Assembly (NCBI GenBank): GCA_016219545.1
Contig: JACRMH010000020.1
Location: 1-64,000, forward strand
Source: Chloroflexota bacterium
GTDB taxonomy: Bacteria > Chloroflexota > Anaerolineae > Anaerolineales > Villigracilaceae
Direction of reading: 5' to 3'
DNA: 64,000 nt
Below, piece by piece: positions 49,249 to 58,402 of this stretch (position 1 is the first letter of the stretch; each line of letters starts with the position of its first letter). The position numbers and the translations under genes were made by a program. The notes under the pieces are model-generated. The model was not told where the DNA came from, did no database searches, and saw only the letters and a program-made list of their open reading frames with translations.

Positions 49249-50364
49249 ATGGCAAAGAGACTTCGTATTGCAGTTTTATTTGGCGGACGTTCAGGCGAAC
49301 ATGATGTTTCGTTGATGTCTGCGCGTTCCGTGCTCGAGGTGCTTGACCCTGAAAAATACGAAGTGACCCAGGTCGGTATTACGCTGGATGGCGAATGGTT
49401 GAACGGTGAAAATACACTTGAGTCATTTTCAAATGGAAAATTTGATAAGTTAAACCGCGTTGTGCTTCCCAGTGAACCATCGCATTCCGCGCTTTACATT
49501 TTGCGCAACACGGATCATGGCGAACTGCTCGAGAAACTTGCAGATATTGACATGGTCTTCCCCGTCCTGCATGGGCCCTTCGGCGAAGACGGCACGATGC
49601 AAGGATTACTGGAATTGGCTGATGTTGCCTATGTTGGCGCAGGCGTGGCGGGTTCGTCAGTTGGCATGGACAAAGGCATCTTCAAGGATGTGATGCGCGC
49701 GAATGGAATTCCCATCGTGGAATCCCTGCTTGTCCTGCGAAGTGATATTGAAAAGAACATCAACACTGTCATCGAGCAGGCGGAAAAGTTAGGCGCGTAT
49801 CCGTTGTTCGCGAAGCCTGCCAACCTTGGCTCTTCAGTGGGCATCAGCAAATGCAATTCGCGGTCTGACCTTGGCGAAGGTTTGATGGAAGCTGCGCGTT
49901 ACGACAGGCGCGTCATTATCGAGGCAGGTGTCGCAAATGTGCGCGAGATCGAAGTCAGCGTGCTGGGTAATGAAGACCCGCAAACTTCCGTCTGTGGTGA
50001 AGTATTGCCGAGCCGTGAGTTTTATTCTTATGAATCAAAATATGTGGATGGCACTTCCGGACTCATCATCCCTTCGCAGTTACCCTCAAAGGTGAGCGAC
50101 CAGATCCGTGAGTATGCTGTCCGCGCCTATAAAGCCATTGACTGCGCCGGGATGGCCCGCGCAGATTTCTTCGTGGATAACGATACAAACAAAATTTACT
50201 TAAATGAATTGAACACATTACCGGGCTTTACATCCATCAGCATGTATCCAAAGTTATGGCAAGCCAGCGGCTTGACCTATACCCAGTTGGTTGACCGCCT
50301 GATCGAACTTGCGTTGGAGCGCAAGCGGCAGCGCGATCACACTGAGCATCGGAGGCTGGCATGA
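49249..50364 (+). CDS. ddl: D-alanine--D-alanine ligase
   Basis: Ddl makes D-Ala-D-Ala for MurF. The 371-aa protein has the true Ddl start LFGGRSGEHDVSLMSARSV, LHGPFGEDGTMQGLLEL, FAKPANLGSSVGISK, and the metal site LNELNTLPGFTSISMYPKLW. Tyr in YSYESKYVDGTSGL suggests D-Ala rather than D-Lac as acceptor. The ATG at 49249 is used; the upstream ATG (49219) is inside murB. It overlaps ftsQ by 4 bp. Confidence 0.96.
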   Translation: MAKRLRIAVLFGGRSGEHDVSLMSARSVLEVLDPEKYEVTQVGITLDGEWLNGENTLESFSNGKFDKLNRVVLPSEPSHSALYILRNTDHGELLEKLADIDMVFPVLHGPFGEDGTMQGLLELADVAYVGAGVAGSSVGMDKGIFKDVMRANGIPIVESLLVLRSDIEKNINTVIEQAEKLGAYPLFAKPANLGSSVGISKCNSRSDLGEGLMEAARYDRRVIIEAGVANVREIEVSVLGNEDPQTSVCGEVLPSREFYSYESKYVDGTSGLIIPSQLPSKVSDQIREYAVRAYKAIDCAGMARADFFVDNDTNKIYLNELNTLPGFTSISMYPKLWQASGLTYTQLVDRLIELALERKRQRDHTEHRRLA

Positions 50365-51341
50365 GAGAGAAAAAAGAACTTTCCCGCGCTGAGGTCGCGC
50401 GTCAACGCCGCGCACAGCGCACAACCAAAGAATTGCAGCAGACCAAACAGCGCGCGATGCGGACTCCCGCTCGTGTGACTTCACGTGTTTCACCCAGCCC
50501 GGTTCTATCGAAGCCGAGGCGCGGGTCAAACCGCAATCATTACAACGTTTCTTTTGGTTTGCCGGAAGTCCGGTTGAACGATATGGGTTTCTCCATTCAA
50601 AGTCTGCGCGGAAATTGGCGGGTAACCTCCCTTTTGATAGCGGCTTTGCTTCTTGCGATCATTTACATTGCATTAACTCTTCCGTACTTTCATGTTTCAA
50701 GCGCCACAGTGCTTGGCAATGACCGTCTCAGCGCTGACGATATCAACGCCGTGCTGGGCGTAAACGGCGAATCTATTTTCATGATCCGCCCCGAACAAGT
50801 CTCCACCCGGCTGCTGATGAACTTCCCCGAAGTGGCGTCGGCGCAGGTAAATGTTTATTTGCCGAATCAGATCCAGGTCACAGTGACCGAGCGTCAGCCC
50901 GTCATTTTATGGCAGCAGGACGGCGGCATGACATGGATCGATTCAACCGGCGTGGCATTTCGTCCGCGCGGATTGGTGACCGGGCTGGTCATGGTCAACG
51001 GCCTTGGGATGCCGCCTGTAGTGAATGATGTTCCAGCGGAAGAGCAATTTGGTCCCAAGCCATTTGTTCAAAAGGAATTAGTGGCAGCGATCCTCGCTCT
51101 TGCGCCGAGTGTGCCTGCTGACTCGACGATGATCTTTGACCCACGCTATGGGCTTGGGTGGAAAGACAGCCGGGGTTGGAACGCGTTCTTTGGTACGAGT
51201 TTGAAAGACATGCCTTTGAAGGCGCGGGTGTATGAGTCATTGGTCACTTCACTTATCGAGCGCGGCAAGATCCCCGTGCTGATCAGTGTGGCTTATCCCA
51301 ATGCGCCGTATTATCGAATGTCAGAATCCAATTCACCCTAG
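50361..51341 (+). CDS. ftsQ: Cell division protein FtsQ/DivIB
   Basis: The 326-aa protein has a basic cytoplasmic N-terminus of about 80 residues, rich in Arg and Gln (long for the family), one helix (about 90-108) and a POTRA domain (VSSATVLGNDRLSADDI to VTVTERQPVILW). The beta domain follows. FtsQ links FtsL/FtsB to the rest of the divisome. Position before ftsA supports the call. Confidence 0.92.
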   Translation: MREKKELSRAEVARQRRAQRTTKELQQTKQRAMRTPARVTSRVSPSPVLSKPRRGSNRNHYNVSFGLPEVRLNDMGFSIQSLRGNWRVTSLLIAALLLAIIYIALTLPYFHVSSATVLGNDRLSADDINAVLGVNGESIFMIRPEQVSTRLLMNFPEVASAQVNVYLPNQIQVTVTERQPVILWQQDGGMTWIDSTGVAFRPRGLVTGLVMVNGLGMPPVVNDVPAEEQFGPKPFVQKELVAAILALAPSVPADSTMIFDPRYGLGWKDSRGWNAFFGTSLKDMPLKARVYESLVTSLIERGKIPVLISVAYPNAPYYRMSESNSP

Positions 51342-51362
51342 TGATGGACAGCGGATAAAAAA

Positions 51363-52607
51363 ATGGAAGAGATCGTAGTTGGAATTGATGTAGGAACAAC
51401 CAAGGTTTGCACTCTCGTTGGGCGCGTAGAGGATGCAGATACTATTCGCATTCTTGGCGTCGGCATCGAGCCTTCGGATGGGATCCGCAAAGGCATGATC
51501 GTTGACCTGCCTGCGGCTTCTCAGGCTATTAAACGCTCAGTGGAGAAAGCCGAAAGCACCTCCGGTCTGGAGATCACAACTGCTTTGGTCAGTCTGGCAG
51601 GGGCGCATGTTTCATCGGTCAACAGCCGCGGCGCGACGGGGATCCCCGGTGGGATCATTGATGCAATTGATATTGCGCGTGCACTTGAACAGGCGCAGGC
51701 TGTTGCCATTCCGCATGACCGCGAGATCGTGCACATCATTCAGCGCGGCATGACAGTGGACGGACAGGAAGGCGTGCGCACCCCGGTTGGGATGCACGGC
51801 TATAAACTTGAAGTAGAGACTCACATTATCACAGCGGCCGCCGCAACTGTGGATAATCTTCGTCAATGTGTCGGCGCGGCGGGAGTTCAAGTTCAGCAAT
51901 TTGTTTTGAATCCGCTGGCCTCCGCGGAAGTGGTGCTCACCGAACAGGAACGTCAGATGGGTGTGGCCGTCTGTGATATTGGCGGCGGCACAACCGACCT
52001 GGCGATCTATGTCAACGGCGATGTGTGGCATACGATGGTGCTGGCTGTCGGCGGCAATCATCTGACACAGGATATTGCACACGGCCTGCGCCTGCCACTC
52101 TCTCAGGCAGAGGAAGTGAAAAAGCAGCAGGGCTATGCCATTCGGTCCGGGGTGGGAAGCGAGGAATATTTTTCCATCCGCCCGTTTGGCGAAGATCATG
52201 ATGTGAAAATTAATCGGCAGGACCTGGCTCATATCATCGAAGCGCGCATCGAAGAGACTTTCGGATTGATCATGCAGGAAGTAAAACGGTCTGGCTATGA
52301 CGGACTGCTTCCCGCCGGCATGGTATTAACGGGCGGCACATCGGCCTTGCCCGGCATTAAACGAATTGCAAGTGAAGTATTGGGAATGCCCGTGCGCACA
52401 GCACAGCCGGAGAATCTGACAGGGCTTGTGGAAAAACTTTCGTCCCCTGCATATTCCACCAGTGTTGGTTTGTTACGCTGGGCCGCTGCCATGACTGACA
52501 ATGATGTAGTGCTTTCAAATAACTACAATAAACGCCGCAGGTCAAAAGGAGAGAAAAATATGGATTTTGAAGCAATCAAAAATTGGATGAAACGTTTGTT
52601 GCCTTAA
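51363..52607 (+). CDS. ftsA: Cell division protein FtsA
   Basis: FtsA is the actin-like membrane anchor of FtsZ. The 414-aa protein has GIDVGTTKVCTLVG (phosphate 1), the 1C domain (about 85-165), DIGGGTTDLAIY (phosphate 2) and LTGGTSALPGI (adenosine). The C-terminal FEAIKNWMKRLLP is an amphipathic membrane-binding helix. It lies 21 bp after ftsQ. Confidence 0.96.
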   Translation: MEEIVVGIDVGTTKVCTLVGRVEDADTIRILGVGIEPSDGIRKGMIVDLPAASQAIKRSVEKAESTSGLEITTALVSLAGAHVSSVNSRGATGIPGGIIDAIDIARALEQAQAVAIPHDREIVHIIQRGMTVDGQEGVRTPVGMHGYKLEVETHIITAAAATVDNLRQCVGAAGVQVQQFVLNPLASAEVVLTEQERQMGVAVCDIGGGTTDLAIYVNGDVWHTMVLAVGGNHLTQDIAHGLRLPLSQAEEVKKQQGYAIRSGVGSEEYFSIRPFGEDHDVKINRQDLAHIIEARIEETFGLIMQEVKRSGYDGLLPAGMVLTGGTSALPGIKRIASEVLGMPVRTAQPENLTGLVEKLSSPAYSTSVGLLRWAAAMTDNDVVLSNNYNKRRRSKGEKNMDFEAIKNWMKRLLP

Positions 52608-52723
52608 TGCAAGGCCTGGATACTTTATACCCAGTTGGATTATCGCAAATCAACACCTTTTTACCCTTTTAAAATTTCGCATTCTCGTTTAAGATATGGC
52701 ATATCCTTTGCCAGGAGGAACAC

Positions 52724-53902
52724 ATGGACTCGAATAAAAGAAATCTTCAATCAGAATCATTTGCCCGCATCAAAGTGATCGGTGTCGGCGGCGCAGGACA
52801 GAACGCCGTCAACCGCATGATGGAGGAAGGCATTCAAGGCGTGGAATTTATTTGCGCCAATACGGATGCGCAGGCGTTGACGCTTTCACGCGCGCCTATT
52901 CGTGTGCGCCTTGGCGACAAACTCACACGCGGACTTGGCGCCGGCGGTGATCCTGAGATCGGCCGCAAAGCCGCGGAAGAAACATCCGACGAACTTTACA
53001 ATGTGCTCAAAGGCGCGGACATGGTCTTCGTGACTGCGGGCATGGGCGGCGGTACCGGCACAGGCGCGGCCCCCATCATTTCGCAGATCGCCAAGGAAAG
53101 CGGCGCGCTCACCATTGGTGTGGTCACACGTCCATTCACCTTTGAAGGCGGCAAGCGTTCCCAGTCTGCGGAAGCGGGCGTGCAAAAAATGAAAGAACAC
53201 GCGCACACCCTCATCTCCATTCCGAATGACCGCCTGCTCCAATTGGCAGATAAAAAATCATCCCTGCAGGATGCCTTCCGCATGGCGGACGAAGTTCTGC
53301 ATCAGGGCATTCAAGGCATCTCCGAACTCATCACCATCCCCGGCTTGATCAACCTCGACTTCGCCGATGTACGCGCCATTATGTCTGAAGGCGGCGCGGC
53401 GTTGATGGCGGTTGGTCGCGGCACTGGCGATGACCGTGCCAAGATCGCGGCGGAACAGGCCATCTCCAGCCAATTGCTGGACATTACCATTGACGGCGCG
53501 CGCGGCGTGCTCTTCAATGTGACCGGCGGTTCGAACATGACCCTCTTCGAGGTCAACCAGGCTGCGGCCATCATCCGCGAGACCGCTCACCCCGATGTCA
53601 ACATGATCTTCGGTGCTGTCATTGATCCTGAAATGGGTGACGAGATCCGCTGTACTGTCATTGCCACCGGTTTTGAACGCACCGGCGTTCCGCGCCGTGT
53701 TTTGGAGCGCCCTTTACGCGGCGAGAAGTCCAACTCCAATTCGGGCTCGATCTCTGCTTCCAACACCCCTTTCGCCCGCAACAATGAGTCGATCAATGTC
53801 AGTGCGGATTACAGGTCCTCTGCAGATGCCAAGCCTTCCTCACTCCCATCCATCAACAGTGACGATCTGGATGTCCCGACTTTCCTGAGAAATCGAAGAT
53901 AA
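52724..53902 (+). CDS. ftsZ: Cell division protein FtsZ
   Basis: FtsZ is the tubulin-like GTPase of the division ring. The 392-aa protein has [13 protein letters not shown], the GTP motif [12 protein letters not shown], the T7 loop [11 protein letters not shown] and the conserved C-terminal peptide [10 protein letters not shown] that binds FtsA. A strong CAGGAGG site precedes the ATG. A gap of 116 bp from ftsA leaves room for a separate promoter, but none is clear. Confidence 0.98.
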   Translation: MDSNKRNLQSESFARIKVIGVGGAGQNAVNRMMEEGIQGVEFICANTDAQALTLSRAPIRVRLGDKLTRGLGAGGDPEIGRKAAEETSDELYNVLKGADMVFVTAGMGGGTGTGAAPIISQIAKESGALTIGVVTRPFTFEGGKRSQSAEAGVQKMKEHAHTLISIPNDRLLQLADKKSSLQDAFRMADEVLHQGIQGISELITIPGLINLDFADVRAIMSEGGAALMAVGRGTGDDRAKIAAEQAISSQLLDITIDGARGVLFNVTGGSNMTLFEVNQAAAIIRETAHPDVNMIFGAVIDPEMGDEIRCTVIATGFERTGVPRRVLERPLRGEKSNSNSGSISASNTPFARNNESINVSADYRSSADAKPSSLPSINSDDLDVPTFLRNRR

Positions 53903-53914
53903 ATTTTAGTAACC

Positions 53915-53952
53915 AAAGTGACAGTCACCTCCGAGGTGACTGTCACTTTTTT
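53915..53952 (+). terminator. ftsZ terminator, GTGACAGTCACC palindrome (copy 2)
   Basis: AAAGTGACAGTCACCT and AGGTGACTGTCACTTT are perfect 16-bp arms around CCG, followed by TTT. The arms are the same as at 16475. Confidence 0.88.
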
Positions 53953-53974
53953 AATTCATGCTAAAATATAACCA

Positions 53975-54400
53975 ATGAAAGCCCAACTGCCACACCCCGA
54001 ACATTATTCATATATCCGGCATCGCAAACAGCGCACGACGCAGATCATTTTGCCGGTGGTCGTCAGCGCAGTCTTGATGGTGGCCTTGATCGTGTTGATC
54101 AGTTTTGTCACCTTCAACTCAAATGGTGATGTGGGACGTTGGGCGGCCATCTCCACGATCTGGATCATCATCCCAACTTTGCTGGCCGGGTTGATCGTGC
54201 TTGCCATTTTGATCGGGCTTATTTATTTGATGGCGCGCGCATTGCATTATCTTCCGCACTATACCGGCATCGCCCAGGATTATGTTTACATCGCCCAAGC
54301 CTATATCATGCGCGCCGCGGACAAGGTTATAAAACCAGTTCTTGCGGTGAATAGTTTCATTGAAAACATCAAGGCGTTTATTGAAAGGATGACACCATGA
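53975..54400 (+). CDS. Small membrane protein after ftsZ
   Basis: The 141-aa protein has a short basic N-terminus (HYSYIRHRKQRT), two helices (about 20-45 and 60-87) and an amphipathic C-terminal region of helix type (VYIAQAYIMRAADKVIKPVL). No family is recognised. It overlaps the next gene by 4 bp, and the pair forms a unit after the ftsZ terminator. Position suggests an envelope role, by inference only. Confidence 0.7.
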   Translation: MKAQLPHPEHYSYIRHRKQRTTQIILPVVVSAVLMVALIVLISFVTFNSNGDVGRWAAISTIWIIIPTLLAGLIVLAILIGLIYLMARALHYLPHYTGIAQDYVYIAQAYIMRAADKVIKPVLAVNSFIENIKAFIERMTP

Positions 54401-54588
54401 ATAAAAGCAGAACCATTTTATACGGCGCACTGATCGGCGCATTCACAGGTCTCATCGCTGCCGTGTTGCTTACCCGCCGCGCTGAGAAACACGAACGCGA
54501 AACCGCCATCACCACCAGCGAAGGGCTCAAACTCGGCGTATTGGTCTTTGGACTATTGCGCGCCATTGCTTCCCTTGGGGATGACTAA
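54397..54588 (+). CDS. Tiny membrane protein, YtxH-like
   Basis: The 63-aa protein has one helix (LYGALIGAFTGLIAAVLL) followed by a basic and acidic stretch (TRRAEKHERE) and a second weakly hydrophobic region. The Gly-rich helix resembles YtxH-type proteins. It overlaps the previous gene by 4 bp and ends before a clear terminator. Confidence 0.65.
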   Translation: MNKSRTILYGALIGAFTGLIAAVLLTRRAEKHERETAITTSEGLKLGVLVFGLLRAIASLGDD

Positions 54589-54610
54589 ATAAATTGCACA
54601 GGGAGATTTG

Positions 54611-54640
54611 ACCGAGGACTCATCATCCTCGGTTTTTTTA
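54611..54640 (+). terminator. Terminator
   Basis: CCGAGGA and TCCTCGG form a 7-bp stem around CTCATCA, followed by seven T residues. Confidence 0.88.
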
Positions 54641-54748
54641 TTAAATGCGGATGTTATCAAGGATTGTTTTCGGGGGAGCAAAATTAGAACCCATGTGCTA
54701 AAATATAAAACAGTTTGGAATACTTTCATGTTTCTTTAGGAGTGCGTG

Positions 54749-56005
54749 ATGCTTACGGATACGATTTCAAAACAAACATTTCGCCGCTTCATCCTCGGTC
54801 AGCAGGGACTTTGGCCGGGCCGCCGTTTCAAGGGGTTGACCGGCGCCGAATCCGCTTTGCGCCAGATGGAGGGACTCCAGCTTGATCCGCTCACGATGGT
54901 GGCGCGCAGTCAGGATATTGCCATGTACGGGCGCGTATTAAATTACAAGCCCGACCATTTATATAAAATGGCCTATCAACAGCGCAAAGCCTTTGACTAT
55001 GGCGGCTGGCTCTTCATGTACCCGATGAGTGAATTCCCTTACTGGCGCTTACACATGAAGCATCGTCAGCAAACAGGGATTCATTACGAAGCATTCAGGC
55101 ATCCACCGGCTGAGCTCATAAAATTTGTGCTGGACGAATTGCGCGAGCGCGGTCCGCTGGGCAACCGTGATTTTGAAGGTGCAAAAGTCAGCGCGTGGAG
55201 TTATCGCGGACGCAAGGAAGCATCCATTGCGTTGTTCTACTTATGGCTGACCGGCGAAGTGATGATTACCAACCGCAAAGGCTTTGACCGCATCTATGAT
55301 CTGCGTGAGCGTGTCCTGCCGGGTGAGTATGATTTCTCTGTCACTGATTCCGAAGCCGAAGATCATTTCGGTCTTAAGACTATCGCCTTTCTTGGCTTGG
55401 CGCGTGAAAGCAGATGGCGTATCGACTTCAGCAATTATCTTCATCGCGATGTGGCAAAGGATGAAGCAAAGGAACGCATTGAAAGACTCATCGAGCAGGG
55501 GAGCATTTCACGGGTGGGTGTGGAAGGCTCAAAGGATGTCTATCTCTATTTGAACAGCAACCAGACTCATTTGTCCGATCTGGAAGCGGGGCGTATTCCG
55601 AAAAAATGGAAACCGGTTGGACCATCCACAGAAGAGGAAGTCACATTTCTTGCGCCGCTGGAAATTGTCAGCGCGAGGGGACGTTCAAAGAACGTTTTTG
55701 ATTTTGAATATTTATGGGAAGTGTACAAACCCGTGCATCTGCGCCGCTGGGGATATTACACCCTGCCAATTTTATATGGCGATGACCTCGTGGCGCGGCT
55801 GGACCCGAAACTGGACCGCAAAACGAACACGCTCCACGTTTTAGGTTTTTGGCTCGAGGACGATGCGCCAAAAGACGAACCCTTTGCCAATGCGCTCGCG
55901 AATGGTCTCCAACGTTTTGCGGATATGATCGGCGCAGTCAAATTTGACTTGAACGGAATCAAGCAAACGAAACTGCGTTCGTATTTGAAGAAGAAGTTAA
56001 AATAA
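54749..56005 (+). CDS. YcaQ/AlkX-like winged-helix DNA glycosylase family protein
   Basis: The 418-aa protein belongs to the HTH_42 group that includes YcaQ (AlkX) and AlkZ, which unhook DNA crosslinks. Early motifs are FRRFILGQQGL and MEGLQLDPL; the Q-L-D in the latter corresponds to the catalytic QxD of AlkX rather than QxQ of AlkZ. Further helical repeats and winged-helix segments follow (RGRKEASIALFYLWLTGEV). The ATG at 54749 has AGGAG 7 bp upstream; the GTG at 54746 is less likely. Confidence 0.82.
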   Translation: MLTDTISKQTFRRFILGQQGLWPGRRFKGLTGAESALRQMEGLQLDPLTMVARSQDIAMYGRVLNYKPDHLYKMAYQQRKAFDYGGWLFMYPMSEFPYWRLHMKHRQQTGIHYEAFRHPPAELIKFVLDELRERGPLGNRDFEGAKVSAWSYRGRKEASIALFYLWLTGEVMITNRKGFDRIYDLRERVLPGEYDFSVTDSEAEDHFGLKTIAFLGLARESRWRIDFSNYLHRDVAKDEAKERIERLIEQGSISRVGVEGSKDVYLYLNSNQTHLSDLEAGRIPKKWKPVGPSTEEEVTFLAPLEIVSARGRSKNVFDFEYLWEVYKPVHLRRWGYYTLPILYGDDLVARLDPKLDRKTNTLHVLGFWLEDDAPKDEPFANALANGLQRFADMIGAVKFDLNGIKQTKLRSYLKKKLK

Positions 56006-56025
56006 GATCAGTGAAAAGAGCACTA

Positions 56026-56102
56026 ACCACAAAGTGTCACGAAGGAGCACAAAGGAAGATCAAAAGGTTTTAAACCTTTGTTACCCTTCGTTCCTTTGTG
56101 GT
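56026..56102. repeat. ACCACAAAG/CTTTGTGGT palindrome (left of the GxxExxY gene)
   Basis: ACCACAAAG and CTTTGTGGT form the outer stem, with GAAGG/CCTTC and AAAGG/CCTTT words and AAAAGGTTTTAAACCTTT inside. It ends just before the ribosome site of the next gene. Confidence 0.75.
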
Positions 56103-56121
56103 AAAAAAAATGGAGGAAATT

Positions 56122-56574
56122 ATGCTAAAGAAAATTTATTTGCCTGTCCCGCCGCATGTGGAGCGAGTTGGGAAAGCTGTTTTGGATGCTTCGTTCAAAG
56201 TCCATACTGCGCTTGGACCTGGGTTGTTAGAGTCGGTTTATGAGACTTGCACAAAATACGAATTGACCGAAAGCGATTTTCATGCGCCGACGCAGGTTGG
56301 CTTGCCTGTTACATATCGCGGAATCAAAATGGATGCAGGTCTCAAGCCAGATATGATCGTGGAAGATTGTGTGATTGTGGAATTTAAGTCTGTCGAGACG
56401 ATGCATCCTATTTTCGATGTGCAATTGATAACATATTTGAAGTTGACAGGAATTCGTTTGGGATTTTTGATCAATTTCAATGTGGTGCATTTGAAAGACG
56501 GTATTAAGCGGATTGTGGTTAAAGAGCTTCAACCACTAAGTGTCACAAAGGTACACGAAGGAAACCCTTTTTAA
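56122..56574 (+). CDS. GxxExxY protein (PDDEXK-like fold)
   Basis: The 150-aa protein belongs to the GxxExxY family. GLLESVYET holds the name motif, and VEFKSVETMHPI has the E-x-K of a PD-(D/E)XK nuclease-like fold, with D in LKPDMIVED. The activity of the family is not settled. The last 15 codons or so (PLSVTKVHEGNPF) come from the palindromic repeat at 56531, which has replaced the usual short C-terminus. GGAGG lies before the ATG at 56122. Confidence 0.85.
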   Translation: MLKKIYLPVPPHVERVGKAVLDASFKVHTALGPGLLESVYETCTKYELTESDFHAPTQVGLPVTYRGIKMDAGLKPDMIVEDCVIVEFKSVETMHPIFDVQLITYLKLTGIRLGFLINFNVVHLKDGIKRIVVKELQPLSVTKVHEGNPF

Positions 56575-56609
56575 AACCTTTGTGACACTTAGTGACCCTT
56601 TGTGGTTGA
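56531..56609. repeat. CACTAAGTGTCACAAAGG palindrome (right of the GxxExxY gene)
   Basis: CACTAAGTGTCACAAAGG and CCTTTGTGACACTTAGTG are perfect 18-bp arms; AACCAC and GTGGTT lie outside. The left half is inside the GxxExxY reading frame and supplies its stop. Confidence 0.85.
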
Positions 56610-56621
56610 GAAGGAGTAACT

Positions 56622-58313
56622 ATGGAAAATAAAATTATTGGCTACATAGTTGGTGGCGGACTGAAGGAGTCGTTCCGTGTGCGGTTGACGGTGGATCCGC
56701 TGACGGTGCAGGAGGGGGCGTTTGTGGTGATCGAGAGCGGAGATTATCATTTTTATGGTCTGGTAACCGATATGCAGCTCGGCGCGACGGATGACCGCTT
56801 TGCGGACGAGAAGTCTGACCGATTGCCTGCGGCGTTGGCGAAGGCTTTGCATGGACAGACTTTGTATACCAATCTCGAGGTGCTGCCCGCGTTGATGCTT
56901 GAGCGTGGACCTGACCCTGCTTCGCCTGAGTATGATATTTGGGTGAAGAAGATCGGCGATTCAGTCCCGCACCCGATTCCTGTGAAGACGGTGCCGCCGC
57001 ATCATTCGCAGGTGCGGATGGCGAACGAGGGTGACATCGCTGAGATTTTCGGTGACCCGAATGTGGACGGTAAATTTATCATTGGCTATACCCGCGAGCA
57101 GGGACATCCCGTTTGTATTGACATGGAGAAGTTCGTGCAGAGGTCGTCGGGGGTGTTTGGGGCGACGGGCACGGGCAAGTCGTTCTTAACGCGGCTGGTG
57201 CTGGCGGGGCTGATGCACTACAACAAGGCGTCGGTGTTGGTGCTGGATATGCATAACGAGTACGGTTTTGACGATGTGGCGTCAGACACGAAAAAGCCCG
57301 TGACGGGATTAAAGACCAAGTTCAAGTCGAAGATAAGAGTCGTTGGCTTGGGAGCAGGAGCAACCATCAGAGGGCAAGTCCCCGACTTTAATTTGGAAAT
57401 CTCAACAGGCGACATTTCCACAGCCGATATCGAAACGTTGAGCCGCGAATTGAATCTGAAAGAGACCACGCCCACCACGTTGAACGCCTTGTTCGGGTCG
57501 TTCAAGAATGAGTGGTTCGCGCGCTTCAAGGCGATGAACCGCGAAGAGGTGGAAGTGGAGGACGAGAAGGGCAAGATGAAGCGCGTGCCGCATCCCGATA
57601 GTGTGGCGGCGTGGGCGGACAACAACGGCGTGAACATTATGGCGGCGGAGGCTCTGCACGATAAACTGCGGCGCTTGTTCGGCAAGCCGTATATCGTCGA
57701 GAAGCCCGCCGCGGATAGCGTTAAGAATATCATCGACGCGCTGGAGAATGGTCAGCATGTGGTGCTGTCGTATGGCGAACATGAAAGCGACCTGGATTAT
57801 CTGCTCGTGTCGAATTTGCTGACGCGCAAGATCCGCGCGGCGTGGGAGAAGAAGACCAATGAATTCCGCACGCACGGGAAGAGCGAGCCGCGTCCGCTGG
57901 TGATCGTGGTGGAGGAGGCGCATAAACTGCTCAACCGTGAGATGGCGGCGCAGACCACCTTTGCGACCATCGCGCGCGAACTGCGCAAATATTACGTGAC
58001 CCTGTTGATCGTGGACCAGCGCCCGTCGCAAATCTATGATGAGGTGATGAGCCAGTTGGGGACGCGCATCAGCGGCTGGCTCGGCGATGACCTGGATATT
58101 CAAGCCGTATTATCAGGTTTATCTGGACGGGACGCTCTGCGCGGTATGCTGGCGCGACTCCAACCGAAAGAGGAAGTTCTGCTCCTGGGCTGGGGTGTGC
58201 CGATGCCGCTGCCTGTGAAGTCACGCAGGTATGATGATGCGTTTTGGAAGGAGTTGTTGGGTGGAAATGGGAAGAAGTCCGAGGCGCAGAATTTGAAGGA
58301 GTTGGGGTTTTGA
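56622..58313 (+). CDS. HerA-like ATPase (DUF87)
   Basis: The 563-aa protein has the N-terminal HAS-barrel (about 1-140), then a FtsK/HerA RecA-type ATPase. Walker A is GATGTGKS near 188, Walker B is LVIVVEEAHKLL, and VDQRPSQIYDEV with a sensor region and an Arg in LGTRISGWL follow. HerA usually works with the NurA nuclease in end resection or as an antiphage complex, but no nurA is nearby. An acidic insert (VEVEDEKGKMKRV) lies between the Walker motifs. It is the last gene before the AT-rich locus. Confidence 0.88.
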   Translation: MENKIIGYIVGGGLKESFRVRLTVDPLTVQEGAFVVIESGDYHFYGLVTDMQLGATDDRFADEKSDRLPAALAKALHGQTLYTNLEVLPALMLERGPDPASPEYDIWVKKIGDSVPHPIPVKTVPPHHSQVRMANEGDIAEIFGDPNVDGKFIIGYTREQGHPVCIDMEKFVQRSSGVFGATGTGKSFLTRLVLAGLMHYNKASVLVLDMHNEYGFDDVASDTKKPVTGLKTKFKSKIRVVGLGAGATIRGQVPDFNLEISTGDISTADIETLSRELNLKETTPTTLNALFGSFKNEWFARFKAMNREEVEVEDEKGKMKRVPHPDSVAAWADNNGVNIMAAEALHDKLRRLFGKPYIVEKPAADSVKNIIDALENGQHVVLSYGEHESDLDYLLVSNLLTRKIRAAWEKKTNEFRTHGKSEPRPLVIVVEEAHKLLNREMAAQTTFATIARELRKYYVTLLIVDQRPSQIYDEVMSQLGTRISGWLGDDLDIQAVLSGLSGRDALRGMLARLQPKEEVLLLGWGVPMPLPVKSRRYDDAFWKELLGGNGKKSEAQNLKELGF

Positions 58314-58342
58314 TAATATACTCACTAAAAGTATATTATCAA
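58310..58342. terminator. AT-rich hairpin over the HerA stop
   Basis: TTGATAATATACT and AGTATATTATCAA are perfect 13-bp arms around CACTAAA. It overlaps the stop codon. It may end transcription or mark the border of the AT-rich locus. Confidence 0.55.
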
Positions 58343-58402
58343 TGATAAATTGCGGTATGATAGTGTTATGTATGTTCATCACCTTTATCCAGGAGGAAAT
58401 TA

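Noticed and set aside
57402..58103. Long minus-strand frame of 233 aa opposite the HerA-like gene
   Set aside because: It is antisense to strongly conserved ATPase motifs and has no family resemblance; a shadow of codon bias.
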